This document shows positions 28,068 through 38,700 of a stretch of 43,272 nt of DNA, piece after piece (the stretch's first letter is position 1; each line of letters starts with the position of its first letter). The notes below the pieces were generated by a model, which saw nothing but the letters and a program-made list of their open reading frames with translations, was not told where the DNA came from and made no database searches. Source of the DNA: Clostridiales bacterium (GTDB lineage Bacteria; Bacillota; Clostridia; Oscillospirales; Oscillospiraceae). A program made the translations under genes and the position numbers. The DNA lies in assembly GCA_004558025.1 (NCBI GenBank), contig SFEG01000014.1, forward strand, positions 1 to 43,272, written 5' to 3'.

Positions 28068-28688
28068 ATGGCGTATCTAGAATTAGTTGACTATGATACT
28101 ACCTATCTTGCCGTATGCGTTGCCGGGCTTGACAGCTCGTATTCCCGAGACGACCGATACATAGAATGGGAAATCGACGGTAGATCGAGCGGTTCGGGAT
28201 CGCTGTCGGCGGGCGATACAAGCTCTTCGGCACAGTATTTCATCAGTCTTTCACCTTCTACCACCTACTATATATCGGCGACGATCTACTATTCATCAAC
28301 GCCGACTTCGGGAGTCGACAGCTCGGTCACGGTCTCGGGTTCTTTTACAACCGACTCAGAGCCCGAGCCGGAACCCGAACCACGTCCCGCGTACTTTTCG
28401 TGGGACACATCAAAAACATCGGGCGGGAATTTCAACCTGACCGCTTCAGAGTGGAACGCCCTGATGACGAACATCAACTCGGTACGGTCTTGGCTCGGGC
28501 AAACGGCATACGCATGGCAGTCGGCACAATCGGGCGATATTTTCACGGCTTCCGATTACAACACAGCGGTGCGGGCGATCAATGGTATATCCCGGTTCTC
28601 GGGCTCGCTTTCGACGGTGTCGTCGGGAAGCAAGGTCTACGCGTCACAGCTCAATGATCTGCGCGACGCGATAAATTCAGTAAATTAG
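28068..28688 (+). CDS. Fn3-like tail protein with PEPEPEP linker
   Basis: A 206-residue protein. Residues 1-100 resemble a fibronectin-III/Ig-like beta sandwich (YIEWEIDGRSSGSGSL then PSTTYYISATIYYSS). A PEPEPEPR linker leads to a helical C-terminal domain (NLTASEWNALMTNINSVRSW then YASQLNDLRDAINSV). This last motif, with paired T-A-x-D/E-x-N helices, occurs at the ends of phage fibre proteins. It probably extends or caps the neighbouring fibre. Confidence 0.72.
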   Translation: MAYLELVDYDTTYLAVCVAGLDSSYSRDDRYIEWEIDGRSSGSGSLSAGDTSSSAQYFISLSPSTTYYISATIYYSSTPTSGVDSSVTVSGSFTTDSEPEPEPEPRPAYFSWDTSKTSGGNFNLTASEWNALMTNINSVRSWLGQTAYAWQSAQSGDIFTASDYNTAVRAINGISRFSGSLSTVSSGSKVYASQLNDLRDAINSVN

Positions 28689-28698
28689 GAGAAACACA

Positions 28699-28959
28699 AT
28701 GAACGAAGTGAAACAGAACATGGTCTACGAGAACGGAAACAGGGTCGAGACGGTCAAACGCACGTCGACCAAGGCGGATGACTGCGGGGCTATCGGCAAC
28801 CGCTACATACAGCTCGCGGCGCTGCTGAGACGGCTCGCGACGGCGACTACCGACGAGGCGAAGACGGCAATAAGCTCTGAGATAACCAGGACGCAGAGCG
28901 AGATAAACATGTACGCGGGTTATCTCGCGGGCTATGACGCCGGGGAGGAGACTGTATGA
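28699..28959 (+). CDS. Small tail-region protein
   Basis: An 86-residue protein with TAGGAGAAA before ATG 28699. The second half is one long amphipathic helix (NRYIQLAALLRRLATATTDE then TRTQSEINMYAGYLAGYDAG). The end overlaps the next start through ATGATG. No family is recognised. Confidence 0.62.
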   Translation: MNEVKQNMVYENGNRVETVKRTSTKADDCGAIGNRYIQLAALLRRLATATTDEAKTAISSEITRTQSEINMYAGYLAGYDAGEETV

Positions 28960-29369
28960 TGCTGTCAATAATGGTCTCCGCTTTCACGGCGCTGAACATG
29001 CTGAATGACACAAAGCTTGACGCGCAGTCGGCTTTCGGAGTCTACAAAATAAGGCGTGAGCTGCGCGACCATGTGAACTACTTTTTAGTCGAGGAGATGA
29101 AGCTCGCCGGAAAGTACGCCGCGATACGTGAGGACGGCGCGCCGGACATCCGTGACGGTCGCGTGTTCTTCGCCGGTGAGACCGACGAGGAGAAACACCG
29201 GAATGCGGAGGAGTACGCGCGAAAGCGCAAGGAGCTCTGCGAGGTCGACGCCGGGGAAATCGGCGAAAAGGTCACTATCAGAGTCCCCGCGGATATGAGG
29301 CTCGCTCCGGTCTTCTTTGAGCTGCTCGAGCCGTTCGCGGTGGTGGAGATCGATGGCGCTGCGCTATAA
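28956..29369 (+). CDS. Unknown tail-region protein
   Basis: A 137-residue protein that overlaps both neighbours. It starts with a helix (MLSIMVSAFTALNMLNDTKL) and contains a charged helical middle (EEKHRNAEEYARKRKELCEV). The C-terminal strand run ends AVVEIDGAAL. By size and place it resembles small DUF1617-type tail proteins, which I cannot confirm. Confidence 0.62.
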   Translation: MMLSIMVSAFTALNMLNDTKLDAQSAFGVYKIRRELRDHVNYFLVEEMKLAGKYAAIREDGAPDIRDGRVFFAGETDEEKHRNAEEYARKRKELCEVDAGEIGEKVTIRVPADMRLAPVFFELLEPFAVVEIDGAAL

Positions 29370-30936
29370 CATTCCGAAATACTCCGACCGGATCGGGCAG
29401 GACGTGCAGGTGAAGTTCGGCGGGCTTGACAGACGGCTTGCCGCCTGCGACGGCGCTATCTGCGACATGACGAACATGTGCGGGGACGAGTTTCCGCTGG
29501 CGGCTGTGAGGAAGGGGCGGAAGGAACTGAGCGAATTCCAGAGTCTCAGATGCTATGCCTTGTGTTCTTATGGCGGCAAGCTGATGCTCGTCACGAATAC
29601 GAGCTTCAATGTCCTGGAGGGTATGGAGTATAAGAAGAAAGGAACTGTCACGGCATCGCCGAAAATAATCGCGAATCTCGGAGACTATGTGATAATTCTC
29701 CCGGACAAGAAGTACTACCGAATGAGCGACGACAGCTTTGACTCGCTCGAAGCCTCGTGGAGCGGAACGGCGTCGTTCGTTGACGGAACGTACGCCGGAG
29801 AAGCTGCCGAGGGCTGCCGGATTGTGACGACCGGGACGGATTTTCCGTTCAAGGTCGGCGACGCGGTGACGATCTCGGGCGCGAAGACCGAGGCGAACAA
29901 TCAGACGATAATCATCCGCGAGATTTCGGACGACAAGAAGTCGCTCGGATTCTATGAGCACTCGTTCACGGTCGAGGATGGACAGACGCTGGAGATTTCA
30001 CGGAAAGTACCGGACATGGATTTCATCTGCGAGAACGAGAACCGGCTCTGGGGATGCAAGGGGAGCACGATATACGCGTCCAAGCCAGGCGATCCGTTCA
30101 ACTGGAATGTGTTCGACGGTCTGGCGTCCGACTCCTACGCGGTCGATGTGGGGTCGGGAGGAGACTTCACGGCGTGCTGCTCTTATCTCGGCTATCCGAT
30201 CTTCTTCAAGGAGGATCACATCTACAAGGTCTACGGCTCGAAGCCGTCGAATTATCAGGTCATGCCTTCGGCGACGCTCGGCGTCAAGGCGGGGTCGCAC
30301 CTGTCATTGGCTGTCGCCGGGGAAATACTCTATTATCACTCCAAAGTGGGTATAATGGCGTACTCCGGAGGTGTTCCGCAATGTATTTCGCTGACGCTCG
30401 GGGATCGGACTTACAAGGACGCGACAGCGGGTTCTGATGGCGTGCATTATTATGTTTTCATGGCGGACGAAAATAGCGGAACGACTGATCTGTACTGTTA
30501 CGACACGAATGTGAAACAGTGGTATCGCGAGGACACGCCGGGGAACGGATATATCATCGGCTTCACGTATTTTGGAAATCTGATCGCGTCAACAAAAAAC
30601 GAGATACATGAGTTTGCGTCAGCGAAATCGAATGAAGGGCGAATTCCGTCCGAGCTTGAGTTCGCGGACTTTATCGAGGGCTCGCCGAACAAGAAGTCGA
30701 CCGCGAAGCTGCTTGTCAGGGTTGAGCTTGAGGACAAGTCTGAGCTGACCGTGAAGATGTCTTTTGACGGCAGCGCTTATGAGACCGTGAAAACGCTCGT
30801 GTCGGGCGGAAAGCGGAGCTATTATCTGCCGATTCTTGTGAAGCGGTGCGACCGGTTCAGAGTGAAGTTCGAGGGCAAGGGAATGTGGCGGCTTTACTCG
30901 CTCACGCGCGAATACTCCGAGGGCTCGGCGAATTAG
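29353..30936 (+). CDS. Beta-propeller-like tail protein (gp10-type)
   Basis: A 527-residue protein. ATG 29353 begins MALRYNIPKYSDRIGQDVQV; the earlier in-frame start at 29317 lies inside the previous gene. Repeated short strand groups (YGGKLMLVTNTSFNVLEG, LGDYVIILPDKKYYRMSD, ENENRLWGCKGSTIYASKPG, YLGYPIFFKEDHIYKVYGSK) look like propeller blades. P22-type gp10, the packaged-DNA-stabilisation tail protein, has such a fold and a similar length. It probably closes the short tail below the connector. The propeller call is by pattern. Confidence 0.72.
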   Translation: MALRYNIPKYSDRIGQDVQVKFGGLDRRLAACDGAICDMTNMCGDEFPLAAVRKGRKELSEFQSLRCYALCSYGGKLMLVTNTSFNVLEGMEYKKKGTVTASPKIIANLGDYVIILPDKKYYRMSDDSFDSLEASWSGTASFVDGTYAGEAAEGCRIVTTGTDFPFKVGDAVTISGAKTEANNQTIIIREISDDKKSLGFYEHSFTVEDGQTLEISRKVPDMDFICENENRLWGCKGSTIYASKPGDPFNWNVFDGLASDSYAVDVGSGGDFTACCSYLGYPIFFKEDHIYKVYGSKPSNYQVMPSATLGVKAGSHLSLAVAGEILYYHSKVGIMAYSGGVPQCISLTLGDRTYKDATAGSDGVHYYVFMADENSGTTDLYCYDTNVKQWYREDTPGNGYIIGFTYFGNLIASTKNEIHEFASAKSNEGRIPSELEFADFIEGSPNKKSTAKLLVRVELEDKSELTVKMSFDGSAYETVKTLVSGGKRSYYLPILVKRCDRFRVKFEGKGMWRLYSLTREYSEGSAN

Positions 30937-30953
30937 GAAGGAAGTAAAAACAT

Positions 30954-32792
30954 ATGGCAACAACCTTTACTTACGACGACGTGAAAAAGCGGCTGGCACA
31001 GGGAAATCACACGCTTTCGGATGCGGACTCGAAGCTCGCCGAGCGCAATCCCGACGCGGCTATGTCGATTCTGAACTACAAGGACGACTACATGAACGCG
31101 ACGACCGACGAGGCGCGGGCTTTAGCGAACATGAACGCCGAGAATGTCCGCAGGAAATACGGCGGGTACACCGGCGGCGTCGACGGCTCAAACTACTATC
31201 TTTCAGATCCTTCGCCTTCGTCGTTCAGTGCCGGGAAAGCGCCGACATTCAGCTCGGGGTACACCGATGAGGTGAGGAGCGGCTACGACGCTTTGAAAAA
31301 TTATCAGCCGTTTGAGTACAGCAAGACAGCGCCGGTTTTCGACGACAAGTACGCCTCGGAGCGCGACGACCTTATAAACCAGCTCGCGAACCCTGAGAAG
31401 TTCTCGTATGACCACAACACGGATGAAAGCTACAAGGCATACGCCAAACAGTACGCCAGGGAGGGACAGCGGGCGACCGCTGACGCGCTGGCGGCGGCAT
31501 CGGCTCAGTCTGGCGGTATCGCGTCGTCCTACGCGCTGACGGCAGCCGGACAGCAGGGCAACTACTACGCTTCCCAGCTCGCAGACAAGATTCCTGAGCT
31601 CTATCAGAACGCCTACAATCGCTATCTCAACGAGTACAACATGAAGCGCGAGGCTCTGAACTCGATTCAGTCCGAGACGAACGCAGAGCATGACAGGTAT
31701 CTCGGCGACTACAACGTCTTTAACACCGACCGGAACTTTGAGTACGCGAAGTATCAGAACGAGCTCGCGCGAAAGCAGGATTTACTGTCGCTCGCGAAGT
31801 CGCTCGAGGACAGCGATTACTCGCGGTATCGCGACCAGCGCTCGGACTATGAGAACGACCGGAACTTCGACTACAATCAGCTCCTTGACACGATCTTCAA
31901 GAATCGGCAGGACGACGCGACGGCGTATGAGCGCGCGAAGGATCAGGCATCATTCCGCGACTACTCGGGGCTCGAGGGCTACGGCTTCAACATGGACGCG
32001 CAGAGGGCGCAGGACGCGCTTTCTGACGAATACTCGCGGGTTCAGCTCGGGTCGGGATATGCCGATCTTGGCGACTATGATAATGTGGACAGGCTCGGGA
32101 TAGACTCGACGAATCTCAGGAAGGACAAGGCGAACGAGCTTCTACAAGCGGTGCTCCAGAACGAGCTTTTGAAGAAGCAGAGTCAGAACTATGACAAGTC
32201 GTGGGCTGATGACGCTTACTCAAGGCAGCTCGAGCTCGCGAAGATCGCGGCAAGTCTGGACGACTTCTCGATGCTTGACAGTCTCGGGGTTGACACGACC
32301 GAGGCAAAAAAGGCGCTTGAGGCTTCGAAGAGCTCCGGGACGACTGACACGGCGACCGGGTCGACGACTTCCGACGCGGCGAAGCTTTATAAGGCGATGG
32401 CAGACTATCAGGCGGGCAAGGCGACCGAGGAGCAGTATGACATTCTCATCAACGCAGGGCTACTCAGCGCAGACGGTTCGGGCTCGCCGCCTGACACCTC
32501 GGGCATTCACCCGAACAGCCCAGCCGGACGAGCTCTCGGCGGCGTGAGGACGATCGAGGGTAAAAAGACGGCGGACAGCGGCACGGCGACCGGCGGTTAC
32601 AGGTCGGTTTTCGAGGATGTCTCTTCGATGCTTCCCGATCCTGACCGGACGCTCTCGCGGACGGAGTGGAAGGTCTTCAAGGCTCGCGGGGTTGATCTGC
32701 CGGGTGTGGCGGACAGCAACACGTACGAGGAGTATCTCAAGTACCTTGACGATCTCGCGGAGTATCAGAAATATCTGGCACAGGAGGACTAA
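30954..32792 (+). CDS. Internal virion/ejection-type protein
   Basis: A 612-residue protein of mostly long helices with many Tyr, Asn and Asp residues (YLNEYNMKREALNSIQSETN then YNVFNTDRNFEYAKYQNELA). Residues ~150-200 are alanine/glycine-rich (GQRATADALAAASAQSGGIA), a property of ejection proteins that cross membranes. The C-terminus (SMLPDPDRTLSRTEWKVFK) may dock to the next protein. The position between the propeller-like tail gene and the giant polyvalent gene fits a protein ejected with the DNA. Confidence 0.68.
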   Translation: MATTFTYDDVKKRLAQGNHTLSDADSKLAERNPDAAMSILNYKDDYMNATTDEARALANMNAENVRRKYGGYTGGVDGSNYYLSDPSPSSFSAGKAPTFSSGYTDEVRSGYDALKNYQPFEYSKTAPVFDDKYASERDDLINQLANPEKFSYDHNTDESYKAYAKQYAREGQRATADALAAASAQSGGIASSYALTAAGQQGNYYASQLADKIPELYQNAYNRYLNEYNMKREALNSIQSETNAEHDRYLGDYNVFNTDRNFEYAKYQNELARKQDLLSLAKSLEDSDYSRYRDQRSDYENDRNFDYNQLLDTIFKNRQDDATAYERAKDQASFRDYSGLEGYGFNMDAQRAQDALSDEYSRVQLGSGYADLGDYDNVDRLGIDSTNLRKDKANELLQAVLQNELLKKQSQNYDKSWADDAYSRQLELAKIAASLDDFSMLDSLGVDTTEAKKALEASKSSGTTDTATGSTTSDAAKLYKAMADYQAGKATEEQYDILINAGLLSADGSGSPPDTSGIHPNSPAGRALGGVRTIEGKKTADSGTATGGYRSVFEDVSSMLPDPDRTLSRTEWKVFKARGVDLPGVADSNTYEEYLKYLDDLAEYQKYLAQED

Positions 32793-32795
32793 GAC

Positions 32796-35700
32796 ATGGC
32801 TGTGAATCTTTCGGGTGGAAACGGAAAGCTGAGTTTTGAGGAATGGAGAAGGCAGAGGGGCGGGAACACCGCCTCCGCCTCCGTGTCGTCGGCGACGGAT
32901 GGGAAACTGAGTTTTGAGGAGTGGAGAGAGCAGCGGGATAAGGTGAAGAACTCGACCGCGTCTCCGGCTCTCCCTGAACCCGCGAAGGCGCTCGACAAGT
33001 CGGGGCTCACTTACGGCAACAGCGCCGGGCTGCCTTTACGGTATTATCCCGACCGGCTGGACGACGGAAAGAGTCTCGAGGCGGAGCGGCTGAGGACGGT
33101 CGCGGACAGACTTTCGGACAGCAGACTCGCGCTCAGCGATGAGGAGAGGAAGACTCTTGACACCGCGACGATGCTCCGGCAGAGCAGACGCGACCGCGAG
33201 GCTGACGCGCTTGACGCTTCGGTACGTGAAAAGCAGAGGCAGTATCTTTCGGATAACGCCGCGACGGTTCAGAAGCTCCGCGACAAGGCTTACACGACCG
33301 AGCAGGAGGGCATAAAGAAGTTCTTCGAGAAATTCGCGGCGAGCGATCCGGAATATCTGAGCAAAGCCGCGGCGGGTTATGAGGACAAGTCAAACCCGAT
33401 TCAGAAACAGCGGCAGAGACAGCTCGCGAATCACGATGACCTCTTTGATGGGGTGGTTGACGGTTTCGCGCCTTTCGCCGCTACGCTCCAGGAACAGGTC
33501 GCAAACAGCAAGAACGGCAAGCGCACTCAGACGGGAATTCAGTATATGAACGGAGTCAACGCTTCCGACATGACTCCCGAAGAGCTCAGAACTTACTCGT
33601 ACTGGTACAACAAGAGCCCGCACGCGGCGGAGCGCTATCTCGAGTCTATTTCGGCTGATGTGAACAGGCGCACCGCCGAGAGGGAGACGGCATATGTCGC
33701 GGAGGACACGCGGAAATGGCGTGACTCTGGCATTCCGGGTACTATCGCGGCGGGGCTCAGTCAGATAACGCTCGATACCTATACCGCGCCGCTGGCGCTC
33801 GCTTCGAACATCGGGGCGAAAATATCCGGGAAGGCTTACGATCCATATTCCGCGCTCAACCGCGGCATGCTCAACGCATCGGCTATGCAGGAAGGGCTCA
33901 CGGGCGATCTTGTCGGCTTCGGAGGGTTTCTCGCGGACATTGGGTTATCGACGGCGCAGTACCTTTCGAGGATTCCGCTCGGCGCTGCCGGACTCGTAGT
34001 CATGGCTTCCGGCGCTGCCGGAAAGACGGCGAACGAGGTGAAGCGGAACGGCGGCTCGACCGATCAGGCGCTGAAGCTCGGAACTATCGCGGGTATCGCG
34101 GAATACGCTTTCGAGAAGATTCCGTTTGACAATGTAGTCGCGGCGTTCAATGGCGGAGAAAAGAAAGCGCTCTCAAAATTCCTCGCGGATAAATTCTACA
34201 AAGTATTCAAAACGAGCTTCGCTGAGAGCATGGGCGCGGTCGCGGGTTCGGCTGCCGAGGAAGGTCTCGAGGAGCTTATCACCGAGTACGTGAACAACAT
34301 CGCGAATGGGTCGATCATGGGCGACGAGTCCGAAATGAAAAAATACGCCCGCGAGCTTGTCGAGAGCGGTATGGATTATGAAGAGGCTTGCCGGGCGGCG
34401 TTCAAGCAGTTTTATGTCACGAATCCGTTAGTGTCGTTCGCCGGCGGCGCGCTGTCGGGCGCGGTCATGACCGGAGCGGGCGAGGCATGGCACAAGCGTG
34501 GGGAGATAGGTCGGGCACTTGTGAATCCCGATGCCGAGAACCTCGCGTCAAGGATCGCCGGAAAACAGACACAGGTCAACACGACTCCCGGGCAGACCGG
34601 ACAGACCGCGACGGCGGCTGAGAACGCGCAGACCGCGCCGATTGAACAAAAAGCGCAGACTGAGCAGACGGCAACAGAACAGGTGAACGAGCCGATCGTG
34701 AATCCGAAGGACGAGCAGTTCGACAAGGACGGGCATTTCATTCTGAGGACTGCCGAGCAGGAGAACCGCATCAGACGCGCGAAAGCGTCCAATGATGATA
34801 TCGAGCGTTCGGGACGGCTCGCCGGGGCGACCGACTCGCAGATAAGGACAGCTCAGACTCTCTCGAAGGTCTTCGGGCGGAATATCATCTTCGACTCGAC
34901 CGAGGCGAATGTCAACGGCAAGTTCGCAAACGGGACGATTTATGTGAATCCGAAGGGCACGGACAATGTCGGGACGATACTCGCGCATGAGTTCACGCAC
35001 TCGCTTGAGGGGACGAAGCAGTACGACGGCGTCGTCAATATGCTGAAACAGATGGTAGCCGACAGGGGCGGGAACTGGAACGACCTCATGGATCAGGTAC
35101 GCGCCGAGTACGAGGTTCGCTACGACAACATGGGACAGGAATTCACCGACGCTGACTGCGAGAATGAGACGCTGGCTAAGGTCGCGCAGTCGATGTTCAG
35201 TGACGACGCGGCTATTGAGAATTTCGCAAGGCAGAACCGGAACGCCGCGACGAGATTCTGGCATCGGCTGACGCAGGGCGCGAAAAGGCTCGCGGAGGAT
35301 TTCAAGGCGAGATGGCAGTACGACCGCGACCGGCTGAATCTTGACGCGCGGAACGCTCAGCTCGCATTAAGGCAGGTTGAAGACCTCAGAGACAGGTTCG
35401 CGGCGGCGCTCAGGAAGACGAAGAAGGACTTCGGAGAGGGCAGAAACGCCAGCGTACAATACAGTCAGGCGGTAGATCACGATTTTCTTGACTTCATAAA
35501 GGAATGCGAGAACTCGACCGACGGAAAGATCAAACGTTACAACATATCGGATGTGTCGGAGCGGCAGGCGCGCGAACTGAAAAACCTCACGGGAGAGGAC
35601 TTCAGCGATTATAAGAACTCGATCAACTCGGACACAATAAAACACATAAAGAAAAGACATGGCGAAAACGGTATACATGATACCACCATGTCTGATGACC

Positions 35701-38700
35701 TTGATATTGCGAGAATCGGGTATGTATTGAAGAACTTTGACTCGGTTGATTATGCACGCGATGAAGATGGGAATATTGCCAAAACGTGGGATGTCAGAGG
35801 TAAGGACAACCAACCAGCACCAATGGTAATATATAAACTTACAACGGATGACACGTATATCGCGGTTCAAGCCGTTGCGGATAATAATTACAAAAAGCTG
35901 TGGATAAAGTCAGCGTATCAGGTGAAAAAGAAAAACGGTGTTACGCAGGTGCTGGATGCCTCGCATAAAAGCGATCCCCTCAGCTTCACGTCCGAAACGA
36001 CCCCTACTTCTCCACCGTCTGATAATATTATATCACACTCCGGCGAAAATGTCAATACCTCCGCGAAGGAAAATTCGGGTAAAACGAGATATTCACTCGC
36101 CAACTCGGCTCTCGCACGCGCAAAGCAGATGGAAACCGACGGTGAAAGTCCGTTTGCAATCAAGGAAGCTACCGGATGGTATCGCGACAACGAAGGCAAC
36201 TGGAAGAAAGAGTGGCGTAAAGGCGATGATATGTTCGACGCTGAGCTTCCGAAGACTGAGCGAAGCGCTGACGGTGGTCTGAATGAGGCTCTTGATTCAA
36301 CGCGGAAATCGTCTGCTGTGGACAGCGTCACAGCAGCAGCCAAAAAATTCTTCGGCACGACCTACGACTGGAACAAGACCGGATATCTTCTGACTGACGG
36401 CTCACAGCTTGACTTCTCGGGAAAACACGAGGGGTACGACTCCGGAATGCGGTCGGTCGACCATCGCGAGATTGAAAACGTATACACGGACGGCAAGGAA
36501 AGACTTGACGCTCTGAATGACTTCCTGCAAAAAGGCAATATCAGAATAATGCCGGAGGGCAACAGCATAAACCTCGCGACCTTACCCACGGGAAAACAGG
36601 AAACCGCGCTCAGACGCTACATAAACCGTGTCCGCGGAGAGGTCACGATTGATATTGACGACGCGAACGGCAACACGGTGAAAAGTCTCGAATACGATTC
36701 CGGAACGAGCGCCGTGAAGATACTCGATGACATTCATCAGTATTTTGAGCGATGCGCTGGAAGTGAATCTGACATTGCCATGTTCCACCGTATGGGCGAC
36801 CAGTATTCCCTCGCCGACAGTCAGTACGGCACAAAGCCGCAGAACTCCGCCGAGGAGATCATGCGCAAGAAAGCGCTCGCGCTACTTGAACGCGGCAAAG
36901 ACCCTGAGTATGTCTACTCGCTGACCGGCTGGTTCAGGGATGATTTCGGCAACCTCGTCGTCGACCACGGCGCGGAGATATTCTCATACGGCGAGAACGA
37001 CACCGACAATGAGGTAAAGCTGAAGCGTGAGAACGAGGAACTGAAAAAGCAGACAGCCAGTATTCTCGAATCAAGAAAGAGTGAGGAGCTGAACGTCGAG
37101 GCGATGCACGAGGCGTATGAGCGCGGCAAGGCTGATACCCGCGAGGCGCTCGAAAAGGCGCTCCATACCGCGCCGAACATGACTCCCGACGCGAAGTATA
37201 TCCGCAAGCTCTCGAAGGAGGTCATAGGCGACGACGTTTCGCAGTCGAAGCAAAAGAAGCTGACCAGGCGGATCACCGAGCTTTATGACCGCATGGGCGA
37301 AATTCAGTCTGCTGGACAGCAGGTATGGGGCAATGAGGAAATCTCGAAGGAGATGGACGCTATAGCGACCGAGATTCAGGACAGCCGGTTCGTGACCGAC
37401 GGCGACAAGGCGGCTGAACGCGACACGATACTCAAGGAGTTCAAGACTCCGATGTTCCTGTCGCCGAAAGCGCGCGGGGATTTCGCTGAGGGTTATTCCA
37501 ACCTGAAAAAGCAGATGGGCAAGCGCATGACGCTCGTCGGCAGGGACAAGGGCGTTCCGGTCGATGTGCGCTACATGGAGCTGAACGAGCAGTTCGGAAA
37601 CGGCTGGTTTCCGGCTGAGATTATCAACGAGGCTGACCAGTTCGCGCAGATGATGAACATCGTGAAGACGGTATCGGCGAGGGACTACGCGAAGAGATCG
37701 TACTATGATTTCTCCGGATGGGAAAAAGTGTACAAGGATGAGCACGCCGAGATCATGACGAAGCTCGCCGAGGGGTACGCGAATCTCGAACAGAGACCGA
37801 AGGACTGGAGCGACAAGATGGTATTCAATATCCGCAAGTCGTTCCAGCAGATGGAACGCGAACACGCGGCCGAGACCGAGAAGCTCGTCGCCGAGATGCA
37901 GGCGGAATACGAAAAGGTTCAGGCGGACTCCGAGAAGAAACTTTCGGAATACCAGGACTACATGAACAAGCGCATAAGTGACGCGGTTCAGGGCTCGCTG
38001 AAATACAAGGAGGAAAACGACAAGTTCTATCACTCGCGTGTGAACATGGCGATTGACCAGGCGAACAAGCGCGTCGAATACTACGAGGCGAAGGAGAAAG
38101 CGCGGCTTGACAAGGAAGCGGCTGACAAGGCGGCTCGGGCTCAGCGCCGGCATGACCGCGGCGGCGACATCTCAGCTGACAAGATAAGCGCGGCTGTCGA
38201 GGACGGCTCTTTCCATTCGAAGATGCTGAAGCTCTACGACACAGCAAAGGACCTCTCGGAGGAGTGCGCGAAGTACGCTGATGTCGACATCGAGTCGCTT
38301 TCGGAAGACCACAGAGCCGAGGTCAAGGAGTTGTTTGAGGAGCTTGACAATATCAACTCGTATATCAACAAGGTTCATCAGGTACAGAAGAAAGTGCGCG
38401 TCGACCGGGCGCTCGCCGAGATCGCCAAAGGCGACATCATGGCATGGAAGGACAAGAGCACGGGGTTCGGGTACGCCATTAACACGACGGAGCGGAACAT
38501 CGAGGACATTTCGAAGGGCGACGAGCTCGGAAAGCAGATTATCGGGAAGTATTTCACGCCGGTTCACAAGCATGAGGCGATGAAACAGCGGTTCATGACC
38601 TCGATGCGCGAGAGAGTGAAGGCGCTCGATCTCAGCATGCAGGTCGTGGACGGAAACAAGCTCTCGGAGTCGGCTATGGTTCAGCTGCTCGGCGAGTGCC

